DNA of 64,000 nt. Source: Bordetella parapertussis. GTDB lineage: Bacteria > Pseudomonadota > Gammaproteobacteria > Burkholderiales > Burkholderiaceae_B. Below, piece by piece: positions 19,756 to 29,358 of the stretch. The notes under the pieces are model-generated. The model saw nothing but the letters and a program-made list of their open reading frames with translations, was not told the origin of the DNA and did no database searches. The first letter of the stretch is position 1, and each line of letters starts with the position of its first letter. Location: NCBI GenBank assembly GCA_945895265.1, contig CAMDEF010000006.1, positions 62,001 to 126,000 on the forward strand, written 5' to 3'. The position numbers and the translations under genes were made by a program.

Positions 19756-20106
19756 TCACACTGCAGCAGTGACGACAATTTCAACTTTGTAGTCAGCGCT
19801 GGCCAAACGCGCTTCGATCGTCGCACGTGGTGGGGCGTTGCCTTCAGCAACCCAGGCGTCCCAGGCTTTGTTCATGCCGTCAAACTCTTTCATGTTGGCC
19901 ACAAAAATCTGTGCCATCAGGATACGCGTTTTATCGGTGCCTGCTGTGGCAAGCAACTTATCGATCACAGCCAAAATTTGCCCGGTTTGACCGGTGATAT
20001 CTTGCGTGGTGTCATCGGCGACCTGACCCGCCAGATAGGCAACACCATTATGCACGGCCATGTCAGACAGGCGCTTACCAACGTTTACTCGATTAATGTT
20101 ACTCAT
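19756..20106 (-). CDS. ridA: RidA family deaminase
   Basis: Hydrolyses reactive enamine/imine intermediates formed by PLP enzymes such as threonine dehydratase. The 116-residue product has the YjgF/YER057c fold signature VAYLAGQVADDT and the catalytic Arg in PPRATIEARLAS. It lies between pncB (17 bp upstream) and relA (24 bp downstream) on the same strand. Compared with archetypal RidA (about 128 residues) it is slightly short, placing it perhaps in one of the Rid sub-families rather than RidA proper. Confidence 0.85.
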   Translation of the reverse strand: MSNINRVNVGKRLSDMAVHNGVAYLAGQVADDTTQDITGQTGQILAVIDKLLATAGTDKTRILMAQIFVANMKEFDGMNKAWDAWVAEGNAPPRATIEARLASADYKVEIVVTAAV

Positions 20107-20123
20107 AACAATCCTTGAATCAA

Positions 20124-21299
20124 TTAGGCCGCGGGAAGTTCAAACACCTGGCGCAAATACGCCAAGTACGCTTTATCGTCGCACATCGTTTTTTCAGGGG
20201 CATCTGAAACCTTAGCCACCGGTTGCCCGTTACAGCGAATCATTTTCATGACAATCTGTAACGGTTCGTGACCCAAATCATTGGTCAGATTCGTGCCAAT
20301 CCCGAAGGCGGTGCGGCAACGCCCCGCAAAACGACGCGTCAATTCAATCGCGCGTGGAAATGTTAACGCATCCGAAAAAATCAGGGTCTTGGTGCGTGCA
20401 TCAACCCGATTCGCCGCATAGTGCGCAATCATGCGCTCACCCCAGTCAAAAGGGTCACCCGAGTCATGGCGCGCCCCATCAAACAGCTTGCAAAAGTACA
20501 TATCAAAATCACGCAAAAAGGCCTCAAGCCCATACACGTCTGACAGGGCAATCCCCAAATCGCCTCGATACTCTTTGGCCCAAGTCTCGAGGGCGAACAC
20601 CTGCGAGTCGCGCAGCCTTGGTCCCAACGCCTGGCAGGCTTGCAGGTACTCGTGCGCCATGGTGCCCAACGGCAACACGCCATGTTTCATCGCAAACCAA
20701 ACATTGCTGGTTCCGGCAAAGTGTTCGCCCATCTGGGCCTTCATTGTCGTCACGACTTCTTCGTGCCAGACGTGCGAAAAACGCCTGCGCGTGCCGTATT
20801 CGGCAACACGAAATTCAGCCAGATCGGTAGCGTCAAGCACCAACTTCATCTTAGTTTGCAGGCGCTTTCGACCTTCAGCCCAGTCGGGGTCTTTGCACAC
20901 ATTACGAAAATACACCTCGTTGACAATCGCCAACACAGGGATTTCAAATAGGATCGTGTGAAGCCAGGAGCCTTTGACTGAGATGGCGATCTCGCCAGGC
21001 AACTCACCCTCTGACACCTCAATGCACTTCTCGGGCAGGTGAAACAGACCTAAAAAGTCAATAAAATCACTTTTGATAAAACGCAGGGTTTTAAGATAGT
21101 CGAGTTCGGCTGGCTCAAAACGCAACTGGCACAACGCATGGATTTCTTGACGAATTTCGTCAAGATAAGGAAGCAGATTGACCCCTTGCGTGCGGCACTT
21201 ATAGCGATATTCAACCTGCGCAGCCGGAAAATGATGCAAAACCACCTGCATCATGGTGAATTTATACAGATCCGTATCAAGCAGCGATTTGATAACCAT
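20124..21299 (-). CDS. pncB: Nicotinate phosphoribosyltransferase
   Basis: First step of NAD salvage: nicotinate + PRPP + ATP to nicotinate mononucleotide. The N-terminal [21 protein letters not shown] is the family signature; [18 protein letters not shown] contains the conserved loop, and [18 protein letters not shown] is the PRPP/phosphate region. 391 residues is the expected length. It precedes ridA and is divergent from fdxA across a 140-bp gap. Confidence 0.96.
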   Translation of the reverse strand: MVIKSLLDTDLYKFTMMQVVLHHFPAAQVEYRYKCRTQGVNLLPYLDEIRQEIHALCQLRFEPAELDYLKTLRFIKSDFIDFLGLFHLPEKCIEVSEGELPGEIAISVKGSWLHTILFEIPVLAIVNEVYFRNVCKDPDWAEGRKRLQTKMKLVLDATDLAEFRVAEYGTRRRFSHVWHEEVVTTMKAQMGEHFAGTSNVWFAMKHGVLPLGTMAHEYLQACQALGPRLRDSQVFALETWAKEYRGDLGIALSDVYGLEAFLRDFDMYFCKLFDGARHDSGDPFDWGERMIAHYAANRVDARTKTLIFSDALTFPRAIELTRRFAGRCRTAFGIGTNLTNDLGHEPLQIVMKMIRCNGQPVAKVSDAPEKTMCDDKAYLAYLRQVFELPAA

Positions 21300-21439
21300 T
21301 CGTGTCCCAACCTAATAAAATGACGCTCTAACTTACGTAAAACCTTAGCACAGACAGCGTTGGTAAAACGGGTATCCCGACACAAGAGAGACGGTTTAGG
21401 TAAAATACTTTTTTACATAAACGCTTCTTGGTAAACGAT

Positions 21440-21763
21440 ATGACGCACGTAGTGACTGAAAACTGTATCAAGTGCAAATTTACTGACTGTGTTGACGTCT
21501 GTCCGGTCGATTGTTTTCGTGAAGGCCCTAATTTTTTAGTGATCGACCCCGACGAATGCATCGACTGCGCCGTTTGTATCCCTGAATGCCCAGCGAATGC
21601 CATTTTTGCTGAAGAAGACGTTCCTCAAGATCAAATGAAATTTATTGCGCTCAATGCCGAGTTATCGCCACTTTTTGCGAGCATTAGTCGCAGTAAAGGC
21701 GGTCTGCCTGACGCCGACGATTGGCTTGACGTACCCGACAAACTTAAGCACCTTGAGCGGTAA
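21440..21763 (+). CDS. fdxA: 7Fe ferredoxin FdxA
   Basis: Low-potential electron carrier with one [3Fe-4S] and one [4Fe-4S] cluster. ATG at 21440 is chosen over an upstream TTG because it gives the standard [19 protein letters not shown] start. Cysteines fall in [17 protein letters not shown] and [12 protein letters not shown]. The C-terminal extension of about 45 residues is usual for this Azotobacter-type ferredoxin. A ferredoxin-NADP reductase gene follows 35 bp later, so the two probably work together and may be co-transcribed. Confidence 0.94.
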   Translation: MTHVVTENCIKCKFTDCVDVCPVDCFREGPNFLVIDPDECIDCAVCIPECPANAIFAEEDVPQDQMKFIALNAELSPLFASISRSKGGLPDADDWLDVPDKLKHLER

Positions 21764-21798
21764 TTGACCCGCGCCTACTCGCTTGCACGCGCGCCGCA

Positions 21799-22614
21799 AT
21801 GACTCAACCACCGGTCGTCGCCCCTCGCTACACCAAGCAAACCGTTACCCATAAAACGGCTTGGGCAACTGAAAAACTTTTCTCACTCACTGTCACCCGT
21901 CCACCTGGCTTTAAGTTTGTACCGGGTCAGTTTGCCAGGCTTGGGCTCGCCCTAGACCCTGCCGCTCCCGAAACACCCGATGAATGGCGCGCCTATTCAA
22001 TGGTGTCTGCCCCAAACGAAAACGAACTAGAGTTTTATTCTGTGGTCGTGCCCGACGGTAAATTCAGCCCACCTTTGGCACGATTGCGCGTAGGCGATGC
22101 GCTGTGGGTGAACAACACCGTCTTCGGCTTTCTGACCCTAGACTCATTCGTGGATGGTGAAGATTTATGGCTACTTGCAACGGGTACAGGGCTCTCGGCC
22201 TATTTATCCATGCTACGCGACCCCGCAACGTTTAAGCGCTTCAAGCGTATTGTTTTAGTGCATGGCGTACGTCATGCCTTCGAACTCGCCTACCGCGACG
22301 AGCTTTTATCGTTGATGCAACAGCACGCTGGGCAATTGACCTACTTACCCATCACCACACAAGAGCCCCTTACACAACAGTTATCACCCTCGTTGCGCGC
22401 AACGAGCCTCGCACCCGCTCGCCTCACCACCCTGCTGAGCTCTGGCGAGCTTGAGCAACGGGCGGGCCTGTCGCTTGACCCAAACCAAGCCAGAGTGATG
22501 CTATGCGGCAATCCAGCGATGGTCACAGATATGCGTAGCCTGCTCAGCGAACGTGGGTTTGCAGCGGGTAGACGCGGCGTGGCTGGCAATTTGGCCGTCG
22601 AAAACTACTGGTAA
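21799..22614 (+). CDS. fpr: Ferredoxin--NADP reductase
   Basis: FAD enzyme exchanging electrons between NADPH and ferredoxin or flavodoxin. FAD-binding RAYSMVSAPNE and the nicotinamide-binding GTGLSAYLSML motif are clear; the C-terminus VAGNLAVENYW ends in the aromatic residue that stacks on the flavin. 271 residues is slightly longer than the bacterial subclass I/II enzymes because of a short N-terminal extension. Adjacent to fdxA, its likely redox partner. Confidence 0.93.
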   Translation: MTQPPVVAPRYTKQTVTHKTAWATEKLFSLTVTRPPGFKFVPGQFARLGLALDPAAPETPDEWRAYSMVSAPNENELEFYSVVVPDGKFSPPLARLRVGDALWVNNTVFGFLTLDSFVDGEDLWLLATGTGLSAYLSMLRDPATFKRFKRIVLVHGVRHAFELAYRDELLSLMQQHAGQLTYLPITTQEPLTQQLSPSLRATSLAPARLTTLLSSGELEQRAGLSLDPNQARVMLCGNPAMVTDMRSLLSERGFAAGRRGVAGNLAVENYW

Positions 22615-22749
22615 CACCGGCAAAGCCAGCCGGCACGTCGCACCAATACGACATATTGCTGCATTGCAATAAAAAACTACTCAAATCGCTGGTGCGTGTC
22701 TCAGATTGGGTGATAATCAGAGCCTCAAGCACACAACTGGATTCGCTCA

Positions 22750-23976
22750 ATGCTTTATCAAATGCATGAAATGCAGCGCGCCCTCATGGCACCGCTCACC
22801 CACTTCAGTGAAGTCAGCGCCAAGTTATTCACGCATGCAGCAAGCCCGTTTGCCTACACTCCGCTAGCCAGACAAGTCGCCGCCAGTTACGAACTCATTT
22901 ACCGCTTGGGTAAATCTTACGAAAAACCCACTTGGGGGATTCCGACTACCGAAATCGACGGCAAGTCAGTTGCGGTTGATCAAGAAGTGTCCTTGGCGCT
23001 TCCGTTCTGTAATTTGCTGCACTTTACGCGCGATCTACCCGCTAAAGCACGTAAAGCCGATCCAACCATCTTGCTCGTTGCACCAATGTCTGGGCATCAT
23101 GCGACGCTGTTGCGTGATACGGTTCGTGCCCTACTGCCTAATCACGAAATCTACCTCACCGACTGGACCGATGCGCGCATGGTACCCCTGTCGAAGGGCG
23201 CCTTTAGTCTGAACGATTATGTTCGGTATCTGCAACAATTTATACGTCACTTAGGCCCCGATGTGCACCTGATGTCGGTGTGCCAGCCCACAGTGCCAGC
23301 CTTGGCTGCCGTTTCACTCATGGCAACCAATAAAGACCCCTGTCTGCCCCGCACCATGACGATGATGGGAGGCCCGATCGACCCGCGCTGCTCACCAACC
23401 CAAGTCAATCGCCTGGCAACCACCAAGCCATTTGAGTGGTTCGAACAAAAGCTGATTCATGCCGTGCCTGCGCAGTATCCCGGCGCAGGTCGTCGCGTCT
23501 ACCCCGGCTTTTTGCAGCACGCTGGCTTTATGTCGATGAACCCTGACCGTCACGTGAAATCGCACTATGATTTCTACCTTGACTTGCTTCGCGGTGACGA
23601 CGAAGACGCCGAGGCACACCGCAGGTTTTACAACGAATACAACGCTGTACTCGATATGTCAGAAGAGTTCTATTTGGATACGATTCGTACCGTGTTTCAA
23701 GAGTTTGCCCTACCCAATGGCACCTGGGAGATCGACGGCCAACTAGTCACCCCAAGTGATATTAAAACCGTAGCCTTATTTACGATTGAAGGTGAGCTTG
23801 ACGACATTTCAGGTGAGGGGCAAACACGCGCCGCTCAAGATTTGTGTTCAGGGATTCCGACCAAGCGCAAACAACATTACACCGCGCCTGAATGTGGTCA
23901 TTATGGGATTTTTGCCGGGCGCCGTTGGCGCACGACCATCTGCCCTCAAATCGCCGAGTTCGTGCGCAAATTCTAG
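22750..23976 (+). CDS. phaZ: Intracellular polyhydroxyalkanoate depolymerase
   Basis: Degrades the native polyhydroxybutyrate storage granule to 3-hydroxyacids. The 408-residue product matches the PhaZa family of Ralstonia-type intracellular depolymerases. The nucleophile is Cys178 in SVCQPTVPA instead of the usual serine; Asp in GELDDISGEGQT and His in PECGHYGIFAGRRW complete the triad. It is a single gene with 135 bp upstream and a hairpin downstream. It implies that this organism stores PHB. Confidence 0.93.
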   Translation: MLYQMHEMQRALMAPLTHFSEVSAKLFTHAASPFAYTPLARQVAASYELIYRLGKSYEKPTWGIPTTEIDGKSVAVDQEVSLALPFCNLLHFTRDLPAKARKADPTILLVAPMSGHHATLLRDTVRALLPNHEIYLTDWTDARMVPLSKGAFSLNDYVRYLQQFIRHLGPDVHLMSVCQPTVPALAAVSLMATNKDPCLPRTMTMMGGPIDPRCSPTQVNRLATTKPFEWFEQKLIHAVPAQYPGAGRRVYPGFLQHAGFMSMNPDRHVKSHYDFYLDLLRGDDEDAEAHRRFYNEYNAVLDMSEEFYLDTIRTVFQEFALPNGTWEIDGQLVTPSDIKTVALFTIEGELDDISGEGQTRAAQDLCSGIPTKRKQHYTAPECGHYGIFAGRRWRTTICPQIAEFVRKF

Positions 23977-24003
23977 ACAAGGTCCTCCTGAGAAGGAACA
24001 TCT

Positions 24004-24030
24004 ATCAGGCAACCCACCAGGCTGCCTGAT
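24004..24030 (+). terminator. Hairpin after phaZ
   Basis: ATCAGGCA at 24004-24011 pairs with TGCCTGAT at 24023-24030 across an 11-nt loop and is followed by a short T-containing stretch. It lies in the 72-bp phaZ-rsxB gap and probably ends phaZ transcription. Confidence 0.5.
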
Positions 24031-24048
24031 TTCACTTGCAGAATAACT

Positions 24049-24696
24049 ATGCTTTCTCAACGCATCAATGCCCTGTTGCCGCAAACGCAATGCACCAAAT
24101 GCGGCTATCAAGGCTGCGAACCTTACGCTCAGGCCATTGCCTTAGAGGGGGTTGCAATTAACCGTTGCCCTCCTGGCGGTCACGAGGGTATCGTCGCCTT
24201 GGCTAACTTGCTCAAGCGACCCGTTGTTGCACTAGACTCGGATCGCGGCACGCATCAGGCACTTCAGGTTGCGGTCATTGATGAACAGTTTTGCATCGGT
24301 TGCACCCTCTGTATTCAGGCCTGCCCCGTTGATGCCATTATTGGTGCCTCAAAACTGATGCACACTGTTTTGCCTGAGCAATGCACAGGTTGCGACCTCT
24401 GTGTGGCCCCCTGCCCTGTGGATTGCATTTCAATGGTGCCCGTCACACCGACACGAACTTGGACCCCGCAAGACGCGACGCGTGCTCGCGCACAATTTGA
24501 GGCGCGAGCACGACGCCTCGCCCAACGACCTGAGTCGCTCAGACAGTCGCCAGCGCTGGGAAAAGCTGACGCGAGTGTGTCGCCAGCGGTTTCAATAACA
24601 GAGGTCACCGCGTCCGGCCACTCAGATAAGCAGCAGGCCATTGCACAAGCTCTGGCACGCGCCCGTGCACGACGAGCAGCTCGGGCGAACCCATAA
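24049..24696 (+). CDS. rsxB: RsxB/RnfB-like ferredoxin subunit (orphan)
   Basis: Iron-sulfur protein related to the B subunit of Rnf/Rsx electron-transport complexes. An N-terminal [16 protein letters not shown] four-cysteine Fe-S domain (residues about 16-60) is followed by two [4Fe-4S] motifs, [12 protein letters not shown] and [12 protein letters not shown]. It lacks the N-terminal membrane anchor of full RnfB and none of rnfA, C, D, G or E is nearby, as is usual in beta-proteobacteria, where the orphan gene precedes nth. The electron partner is unknown; the basic Arg/Ala-rich C-terminus is poorly conserved. Confidence 0.85.
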   Translation: MLSQRINALLPQTQCTKCGYQGCEPYAQAIALEGVAINRCPPGGHEGIVALANLLKRPVVALDSDRGTHQALQVAVIDEQFCIGCTLCIQACPVDAIIGASKLMHTVLPEQCTGCDLCVAPCPVDCISMVPVTPTRTWTPQDATRARAQFEARARRLAQRPESLRQSPALGKADASVSPAVSITEVTASGHSDKQQAIAQALARARARRAARANP

Positions 24697-24799
24697 TCAC
24701 CGAGCCAGCTTGAATACTGAACCACAGAACAGCATTAGCCTCTCAGCCCACTGAGACACATACTCCAGCCAGCTCCTGAATAACGTACAGCCCAAGACT

Positions 24800-25435
24800 A
24801 TGAACCCAGAAAAGCGACGCGAGATTTTTAGCCGCATGCGGGCAGCCAACCCGCAGCCCACCACCGAGCTCGAATACAAAAGCGATTTTCAATTGCTGAT
24901 TGCTGTTCTGCTGTCAGCTCAAACAACTGATAAAGCTGTCAATCTGGCGACTCGAAAATTTTTTCCTAAGCACGGTACGCCTAAGGGCCTGCTTGACTTG
25001 GGTGAGGCCAAGCTCGCCGACTATATCAAGACGATAGGTTTGTATAAAACCAAAGCAAAAAACACACTGGCAACTTGTCAGATTTTGCTTGAGCAGCACA
25101 AGGGGAAGGTTCCGCAAACTCGTGAAGCCCTTGAGGGCTTGCCTGGGGTTGGCCGTAAAACAGCCAACGTGGTATTGAATACAGCCTTTGGCCAACCCAC
25201 CATTGCTGTCGACACTCATATTTTTAGGGTGTCAAACCGAACAAAAATCGCGCCCGGCAAGGATGTCGTTGCGGTTGAAAAGGGCCTCGAAAAATTTGTA
25301 CCCGACGAGTTCAAATTCAACGTGCATCATTGGTTGATCTTACACGGACGTTATATCTGCGTAGCACGTACCCCGAAATGCCCGCAATGCGGAATTGCCG
25401 ATTTGTGTGAATACCGGCCAAAAACCAAGATCTAA
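24800..25435 (+). CDS. nth: Endonuclease III
   Basis: Bifunctional DNA glycosylase/AP lyase removing oxidised pyrimidines. The helix-hairpin-helix LPGVGRKTANVV contains catalytic Lys120 and is followed by Asp138 in VDTH; the [4Fe-4S] cysteines are Cys187, Cys194, Cys197 and Cys203. These positions coincide with the E. coli enzyme. Length 211 residues. It follows the RsxB-like gene by about 100 bp; that adjacency is common and may reflect Fe-S biology. Confidence 0.97.
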   Translation: MNPEKRREIFSRMRAANPQPTTELEYKSDFQLLIAVLLSAQTTDKAVNLATRKFFPKHGTPKGLLDLGEAKLADYIKTIGLYKTKAKNTLATCQILLEQHKGKVPQTREALEGLPGVGRKTANVVLNTAFGQPTIAVDTHIFRVSNRTKIAPGKDVVAVEKGLEKFVPDEFKFNVHHWLILHGRYICVARTPKCPQCGIADLCEYRPKTKI

Positions 25436-25612
25436 GAATCACGGCATTAAAGAGGCCGGTCACCCAAAGGCACGAGCGTGGACGACCAAGACGCCACTTA
25501 CGGGTAATTACTAAGAGTAACGCCACCTATGACAAACCCCCATTCAGCTTTTGCTGCACATGCGTCATAATGCTCGCTCGCATTCAAAAATTCTCTATTC
25601 GCAAAGATACGC

Positions 25613-26386
25613 ATGAAAGACATCATCCTTGAGACAACCCATCTCACCAAGGAGTTCAAAGGCTTTGTGGCGGTCAACGACGTCTCGCTCAGTGTGCAGC
25701 GAGGTCAGATTCACGCCTTGATCGGCCCCAATGGTGCTGGCAAGACCACCTGTTTTAATTTGTTAACTAAATTTTTGCCGCCAACACACGGCAAGATTCA
25801 ATTTAATGGTGTCGACATCACGGGCGACCGGCCCGCTCAGATTGCACGCCGTGGCATCATTCGTTCGTTTCAAATTTCAGCGGTGTTTCCACACTTAACT
25901 GTGCTTGAAAATGTTCGGATTGGTTTGCAACGCCAAACCGGCATGTCGTTTCATTTCTGGAAAAGTGAAAACCGCTTGAACGAACTCAACGAGCGTGCTC
26001 AAGCGCTGCTTGAACAAGTCGACTTAGGAAGTTTTGCAAACGAAATCACGGCCAGCCTGCCCTATGGGCGCAAGCGCGCGCTCGAGATCGCCACCACCTT
26101 GGCCATGGAGCCCGAATTGATGTTGCTTGACGAACCCACGCAAGGCATGGGCCACGAAGACGTTGATCGGGTCACCCAGTTGATCAAGCGCGTCAGTGTT
26201 GGGCGCACCATCCTGATGGTTGAGCACAACATGAATGTTGTGTCTTCCATTGCAGACACCATCACAGTGTTGGCGCGCGGCGCCGTATTAGCCGAAGGCA
26301 ACTATGCCCACGTTTCAAAAGACCCCTTGGTGATGGAAGCCTATATGGGCACCACCGAAGGCGAACTCGCCGGAGCACACGCATGA
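25613..26386 (+). CDS. livG: Branched-chain amino acid-type ABC transporter ATP-binding protein LivG
   Basis: One of two ATPases of a LIV/urea-type importer. Walker A GPNGAGKTT with Lys44 is intact; the signature motif is the LivG variant LPYGRKRALE; Walker B is LMLLDEPTQGMG. The 257 residues include the LivG-type insert between Walker A and signature. First gene of livG-livF-livK-livH-livM and overlaps livF by four bases. The transported compound cannot be deduced from the ATPase. Confidence 0.93.
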   Translation: MKDIILETTHLTKEFKGFVAVNDVSLSVQRGQIHALIGPNGAGKTTCFNLLTKFLPPTHGKIQFNGVDITGDRPAQIARRGIIRSFQISAVFPHLTVLENVRIGLQRQTGMSFHFWKSENRLNELNERAQALLEQVDLGSFANEITASLPYGRKRALEIATTLAMEPELMLLDEPTQGMGHEDVDRVTQLIKRVSVGRTILMVEHNMNVVSSIADTITVLARGAVLAEGNYAHVSKDPLVMEAYMGTTEGELAGAHA

Positions 26387-27093
26387 GCGCCGTTGCACTT
26401 GAAATCAAAGGTCTGAACGCTTGGTATGGCGAATCACACATTTTGCATGGCATCGACCTGACCGTGCATAAAGGCGAAGTCGTCACCCTTCTAGGGCGCA
26501 ATGGCGCCGGACGCACCACGACATTGCGGGCAATTCTGGGGCTAACGGGCGCACGCACCGGCTCGGTACGCATTGGTGGCGTCGAAGCGATTGACATGCC
26601 AACGTTCAAAATTGCCAAGCTTGGCTTGGGCTATTGCCCCGAAGAGCGCGGTATCTTTGCGAGCTTATCTTGTGAAGAAAATCTGCTACTGCCCCCACCG
26701 GTTGGGGCCTTGGGCGGCGGGATGTCGTTGGCCGAAATTTACGAAATGTTTCCGAACCTGCTTGAGCGCCGCAATTCACCCGGCACACGCTTATCGGGTG
26801 GCGAACAACAGATGCTGGCTGTAGCGCGTATCTTGCGCACCGGCGCCAACCTGTTGTTACTCGACGAGATTTCTGAAGGTCTTGCGCCAGTGATTGTGCA
26901 GGCCTTAGGACGCATGATTAAGATGCTGAAGGCAAAGGGCTACACCATTGTGATGGTCGAACAGAATTTTCGTTTTGCCGCCCCCTTGGCAGACCGTTTT
27001 TATGTTGTAGAACATGGTCAAATCGTCGAGCATTTTGACGCCTTCGAGTTGCAGTCTAAGCAAGCTGTTTTGACAGAGTTGCTAGGCGTTTAG
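26383..27093 (+). CDS. livF: Branched-chain amino acid-type ABC transporter ATP-binding protein LivF
   Basis: Second ATPase of the importer, 236 residues. Signature LSGGEQQMLAVAR and Walker B LLLLDEISEGLAP are normal, but Walker A reads GRNGAGRTT, with Arg44 where the nucleotide-binding Lys is expected. LivG keeps its Lys, so the heterodimer could still have one canonical site. The codon is CGC, not a single-base slip from a common Lys codon. Coupled to livG by the ATGA overlap; livK follows after 85 bp. Confidence 0.92.
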   Translation: MSAVALEIKGLNAWYGESHILHGIDLTVHKGEVVTLLGRNGAGRTTTLRAILGLTGARTGSVRIGGVEAIDMPTFKIAKLGLGYCPEERGIFASLSCEENLLLPPPVGALGGGMSLAEIYEMFPNLLERRNSPGTRLSGGEQQMLAVARILRTGANLLLLDEISEGLAPVIVQALGRMIKMLKAKGYTIVMVEQNFRFAAPLADRFYVVEHGQIVEHFDAFELQSKQAVLTELLGV

Positions 27094-27178
27094 TCGCTAT
27101 TTGACTTGTATGATGGCGTCTTTGCAGTCAGGCGTCTAATCTTTTATCGTTGCGTGTCGCAATATTTCGGAGAACTAA

Positions 27179-28390
27179 ATGAAACTTCGCACTCTTAGTG
27201 CCTCACTGATGTTGGCCGGTTTTGGCCTCGCTTCACAACCCGCTTTCGCCAACATTTCCGATGATGTGATTCGGATCGGTTTTGTGACCGACATGGCAAG
27301 CGTCTACTCTGACATCGACGGACCTGGCGGCATCGAAGCGGCTCGCATGGCCATCGCTGATATGGGCGGCCAAATCAATGGCAAAAAAATCGAACTGCTG
27401 TTTGCCGATCATCAAAATAAGGCCGACGTCGCTGCTGCAAAAGCACGTGAATGGTTTGATCAACAAAAAATTGACATGCTAATTGGTGGTACCAACTCTG
27501 GTGTCAATTTGGCGCTAGCCGGCATCGCTGCCGAAAAGAAAAAAGTCTTTATGGCGATCGGTGCAGCAGCCTCAGACCTGACTGGCGCACAATGTACACC
27601 CTACACCGTTCATTGGGCCTATGACACCGTCGCGCTCGCGCGCGGTACGGGTTCGGCGATCGTGAAGGCCGGCGGCAAATCATGGTATTTTTTGACTGCT
27701 GATTACGCTTTTGGCCATGCACTTGAGCGTGACACTGCAAACGTGGTGAAAGCCGCTGGCGGTGAAATCAAAGGCCAAGTTCGCGCCCCCTTGAATTCTT
27801 CAGACTTTTCATCGTTTTTATTGCAAGCGCAAAGCTCAAAGGCTCAAATCTTAGGCTTAGCGAACGCGGGTGGCGACACGATCAATTCGATCAAAGCCGC
27901 AAATGAATTCGGTATCGGCAAAACCATGAAACTTGCCGGCTTGCTGATTTTCATTAACGATATTCACTCGCTAGGTTTGAATGTCACCCAAGGCATGCAA
28001 TTCACAGACGGCTGGTACTGGGATCAAAACGACGAAACTCGTGCTTGGTCGGCTAAGTTCGAAGCGAAGGTTAAGCGTAAGCCTTCGATGATTCAGGCAG
28101 GCGACTACTCTGCCGTTTCGTTTTATTTGAACGCAGTGAAGGCGACTGGTAGCGACGACGGTGACACTGTGATGAAGTGGATGAAGTCCAACAAGGTCAA
28201 CGACATGTTTGCCAAAAATGGCTACGTGCGCCAAGACGGTCGTATGATTCACGATATGTTTTTGATGGAAGTCAAGAAGCCATCTGAATCCAAAGGCCCT
28301 TGGGATTACTACAAGCAAATCGCAGTGTTGCCTGGTGAGTCTGTCTTCACCACGCTTGCTGAATCTACCTGCAAACTTATCAAGAAGTAA
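27179..28390 (+). CDS. livK: Periplasmic substrate-binding protein of the Liv-type importer
   Basis: Type I periplasmic binding protein (Leu/Ile/Val-binding fold). A signal peptide of about 24 residues ends at QPAFA. The mature protein begins NISDDVIRIGFVTDMASVYSDIDGPGG, with GGTNSGVNLALAGIAAEKKK and the C-terminal YKQIAVLPGESVF. At 403 residues it belongs to the longer subgroup found in Burkholderiales with diverse ligands (amino acids, aromatic acids, amides), so leucine specificity should not be assumed. A terminator-like hairpin follows, a common way to express the binding protein above the membrane components. Confidence 0.88.
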   Translation: MKLRTLSASLMLAGFGLASQPAFANISDDVIRIGFVTDMASVYSDIDGPGGIEAARMAIADMGGQINGKKIELLFADHQNKADVAAAKAREWFDQQKIDMLIGGTNSGVNLALAGIAAEKKKVFMAIGAAASDLTGAQCTPYTVHWAYDTVALARGTGSAIVKAGGKSWYFLTADYAFGHALERDTANVVKAAGGEIKGQVRAPLNSSDFSSFLLQAQSSKAQILGLANAGGDTINSIKAANEFGIGKTMKLAGLLIFINDIHSLGLNVTQGMQFTDGWYWDQNDETRAWSAKFEAKVKRKPSMIQAGDYSAVSFYLNAVKATGSDDGDTVMKWMKSNKVNDMFAKNGYVRQDGRMIHDMFLMEVKKPSESKGPWDYYKQIAVLPGESVFTTLAESTCKLIKK

Positions 28391-28398
28391 GCACAATC

Positions 28399-28432
28399 AA
28401 ACCTTCGTAGCGCTCTGGCGCCACGAAGGTTT
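28399..28432 (+). terminator. Hairpin between livK and livH
   Basis: AAACCTTCGT (28399-28408) pairs perfectly with ACGAAGGTTT (28423-28432) and is followed by a T-rich stretch. As it lies inside the liv operon it may act as a partial terminator that lowers livH-livM expression relative to livK. Confidence 0.7.
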
Positions 28433-28470
28433 ATTTTGTTGACTCTGCACCCTTGGCGTTCTGATTCACA

Positions 28471-29358
28471 ATGATCACTATTTTCGGCATACCTCTTCAA
28501 GCGTTTTTGGGCCAGCTCTTGCTGGGCTTAGTGAACGGTTCTTTTTACGCCATTTTATCTCTTGGTCTGGCGGTGATTTTCGGCCTGCTGAACGTCATTA
28601 ACTTCGCGCACGGCGCGTTGTACATGTTTGGCGCCTTTTTAGCCTGGATGGGCATGTCTTATTTTGGCCTGAGTTACTGGGTCATGCTGGCACTTGCGCC
28701 CGTGATTGTGGGTCTGTTTGGCATCGTGATCGAAAAGGTTTTACTCAAGCATCTTTATAAGCTTGATCACTTGTATGGTCTGCTGCTCACCTTTGGCATC
28801 ACTCTGTTAATGGAAGGTCTGTTTCGCAGCTTCTATGGCGTCTCTGGACAACCCTACTCAACACCCGAAGCCTTGCGCGGCGCCACTAACCTAGGCTTCA
28901 TGGTGCTACCGAACTACCGTGCCTGGGTCGTAGTTGCCTCGTTGGTGGTCTGTTTTGCAACCTGGTTTGTGATTGAACGAACCCGCTTGGGTGCCCTCTT
29001 GCGCGCCGGCACTGAAAACCCCAGGCTTGTTGAAGCCTTTGGCGTGAATGTGCCCTTAATGATCACGCTCACCTACGCCTTTGGCGTCGCACTTGCTGGG
29101 TTCGCGGGTGTGTTGGCTGCCCCGATTTTGCAGATTTCTCCGCTGATGGGCTCAAACCTGATCGTTGTGGTGTTTGCCGTGGTTGTGATCGGTGGGATGG
29201 GTTCGATTTTAGGTGCGATTGTGACTGGCCTTGGCCTGGGTTTGATCGAAGGTTTGACTAAAGTATTTTGGCCTGAGGCCTCTAGCACGGTGGTGTTCAT
29301 CATCATGGCGATCGTGTTGTTGCTGCGTCCAGCAGGTCTGTTTGGAAAAGAAAAATGA
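28471..29358 (+). CDS. livH: Liv-type ABC transporter permease LivH
   Basis: First membrane subunit of the importer, about eight hydrophobic segments in 295 residues. The N-terminal LLLGLVNGSFYAILSLGLAVIFGLLNVINFAHGALYM is the hallmark of LivH, and AGFAGVLAAPILQISPLMG the conserved cytoplasmic coupling region. It overlaps livM by four bases. Confidence 0.93.
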   Translation: MITIFGIPLQAFLGQLLLGLVNGSFYAILSLGLAVIFGLLNVINFAHGALYMFGAFLAWMGMSYFGLSYWVMLALAPVIVGLFGIVIEKVLLKHLYKLDHLYGLLLTFGITLLMEGLFRSFYGVSGQPYSTPEALRGATNLGFMVLPNYRAWVVVASLVVCFATWFVIERTRLGALLRAGTENPRLVEAFGVNVPLMITLTYAFGVALAGFAGVLAAPILQISPLMGSNLIVVVFAVVVIGGMGSILGAIVTGLGLGLIEGLTKVFWPEASSTVVFIIMAIVLLLRPAGLFGKEK

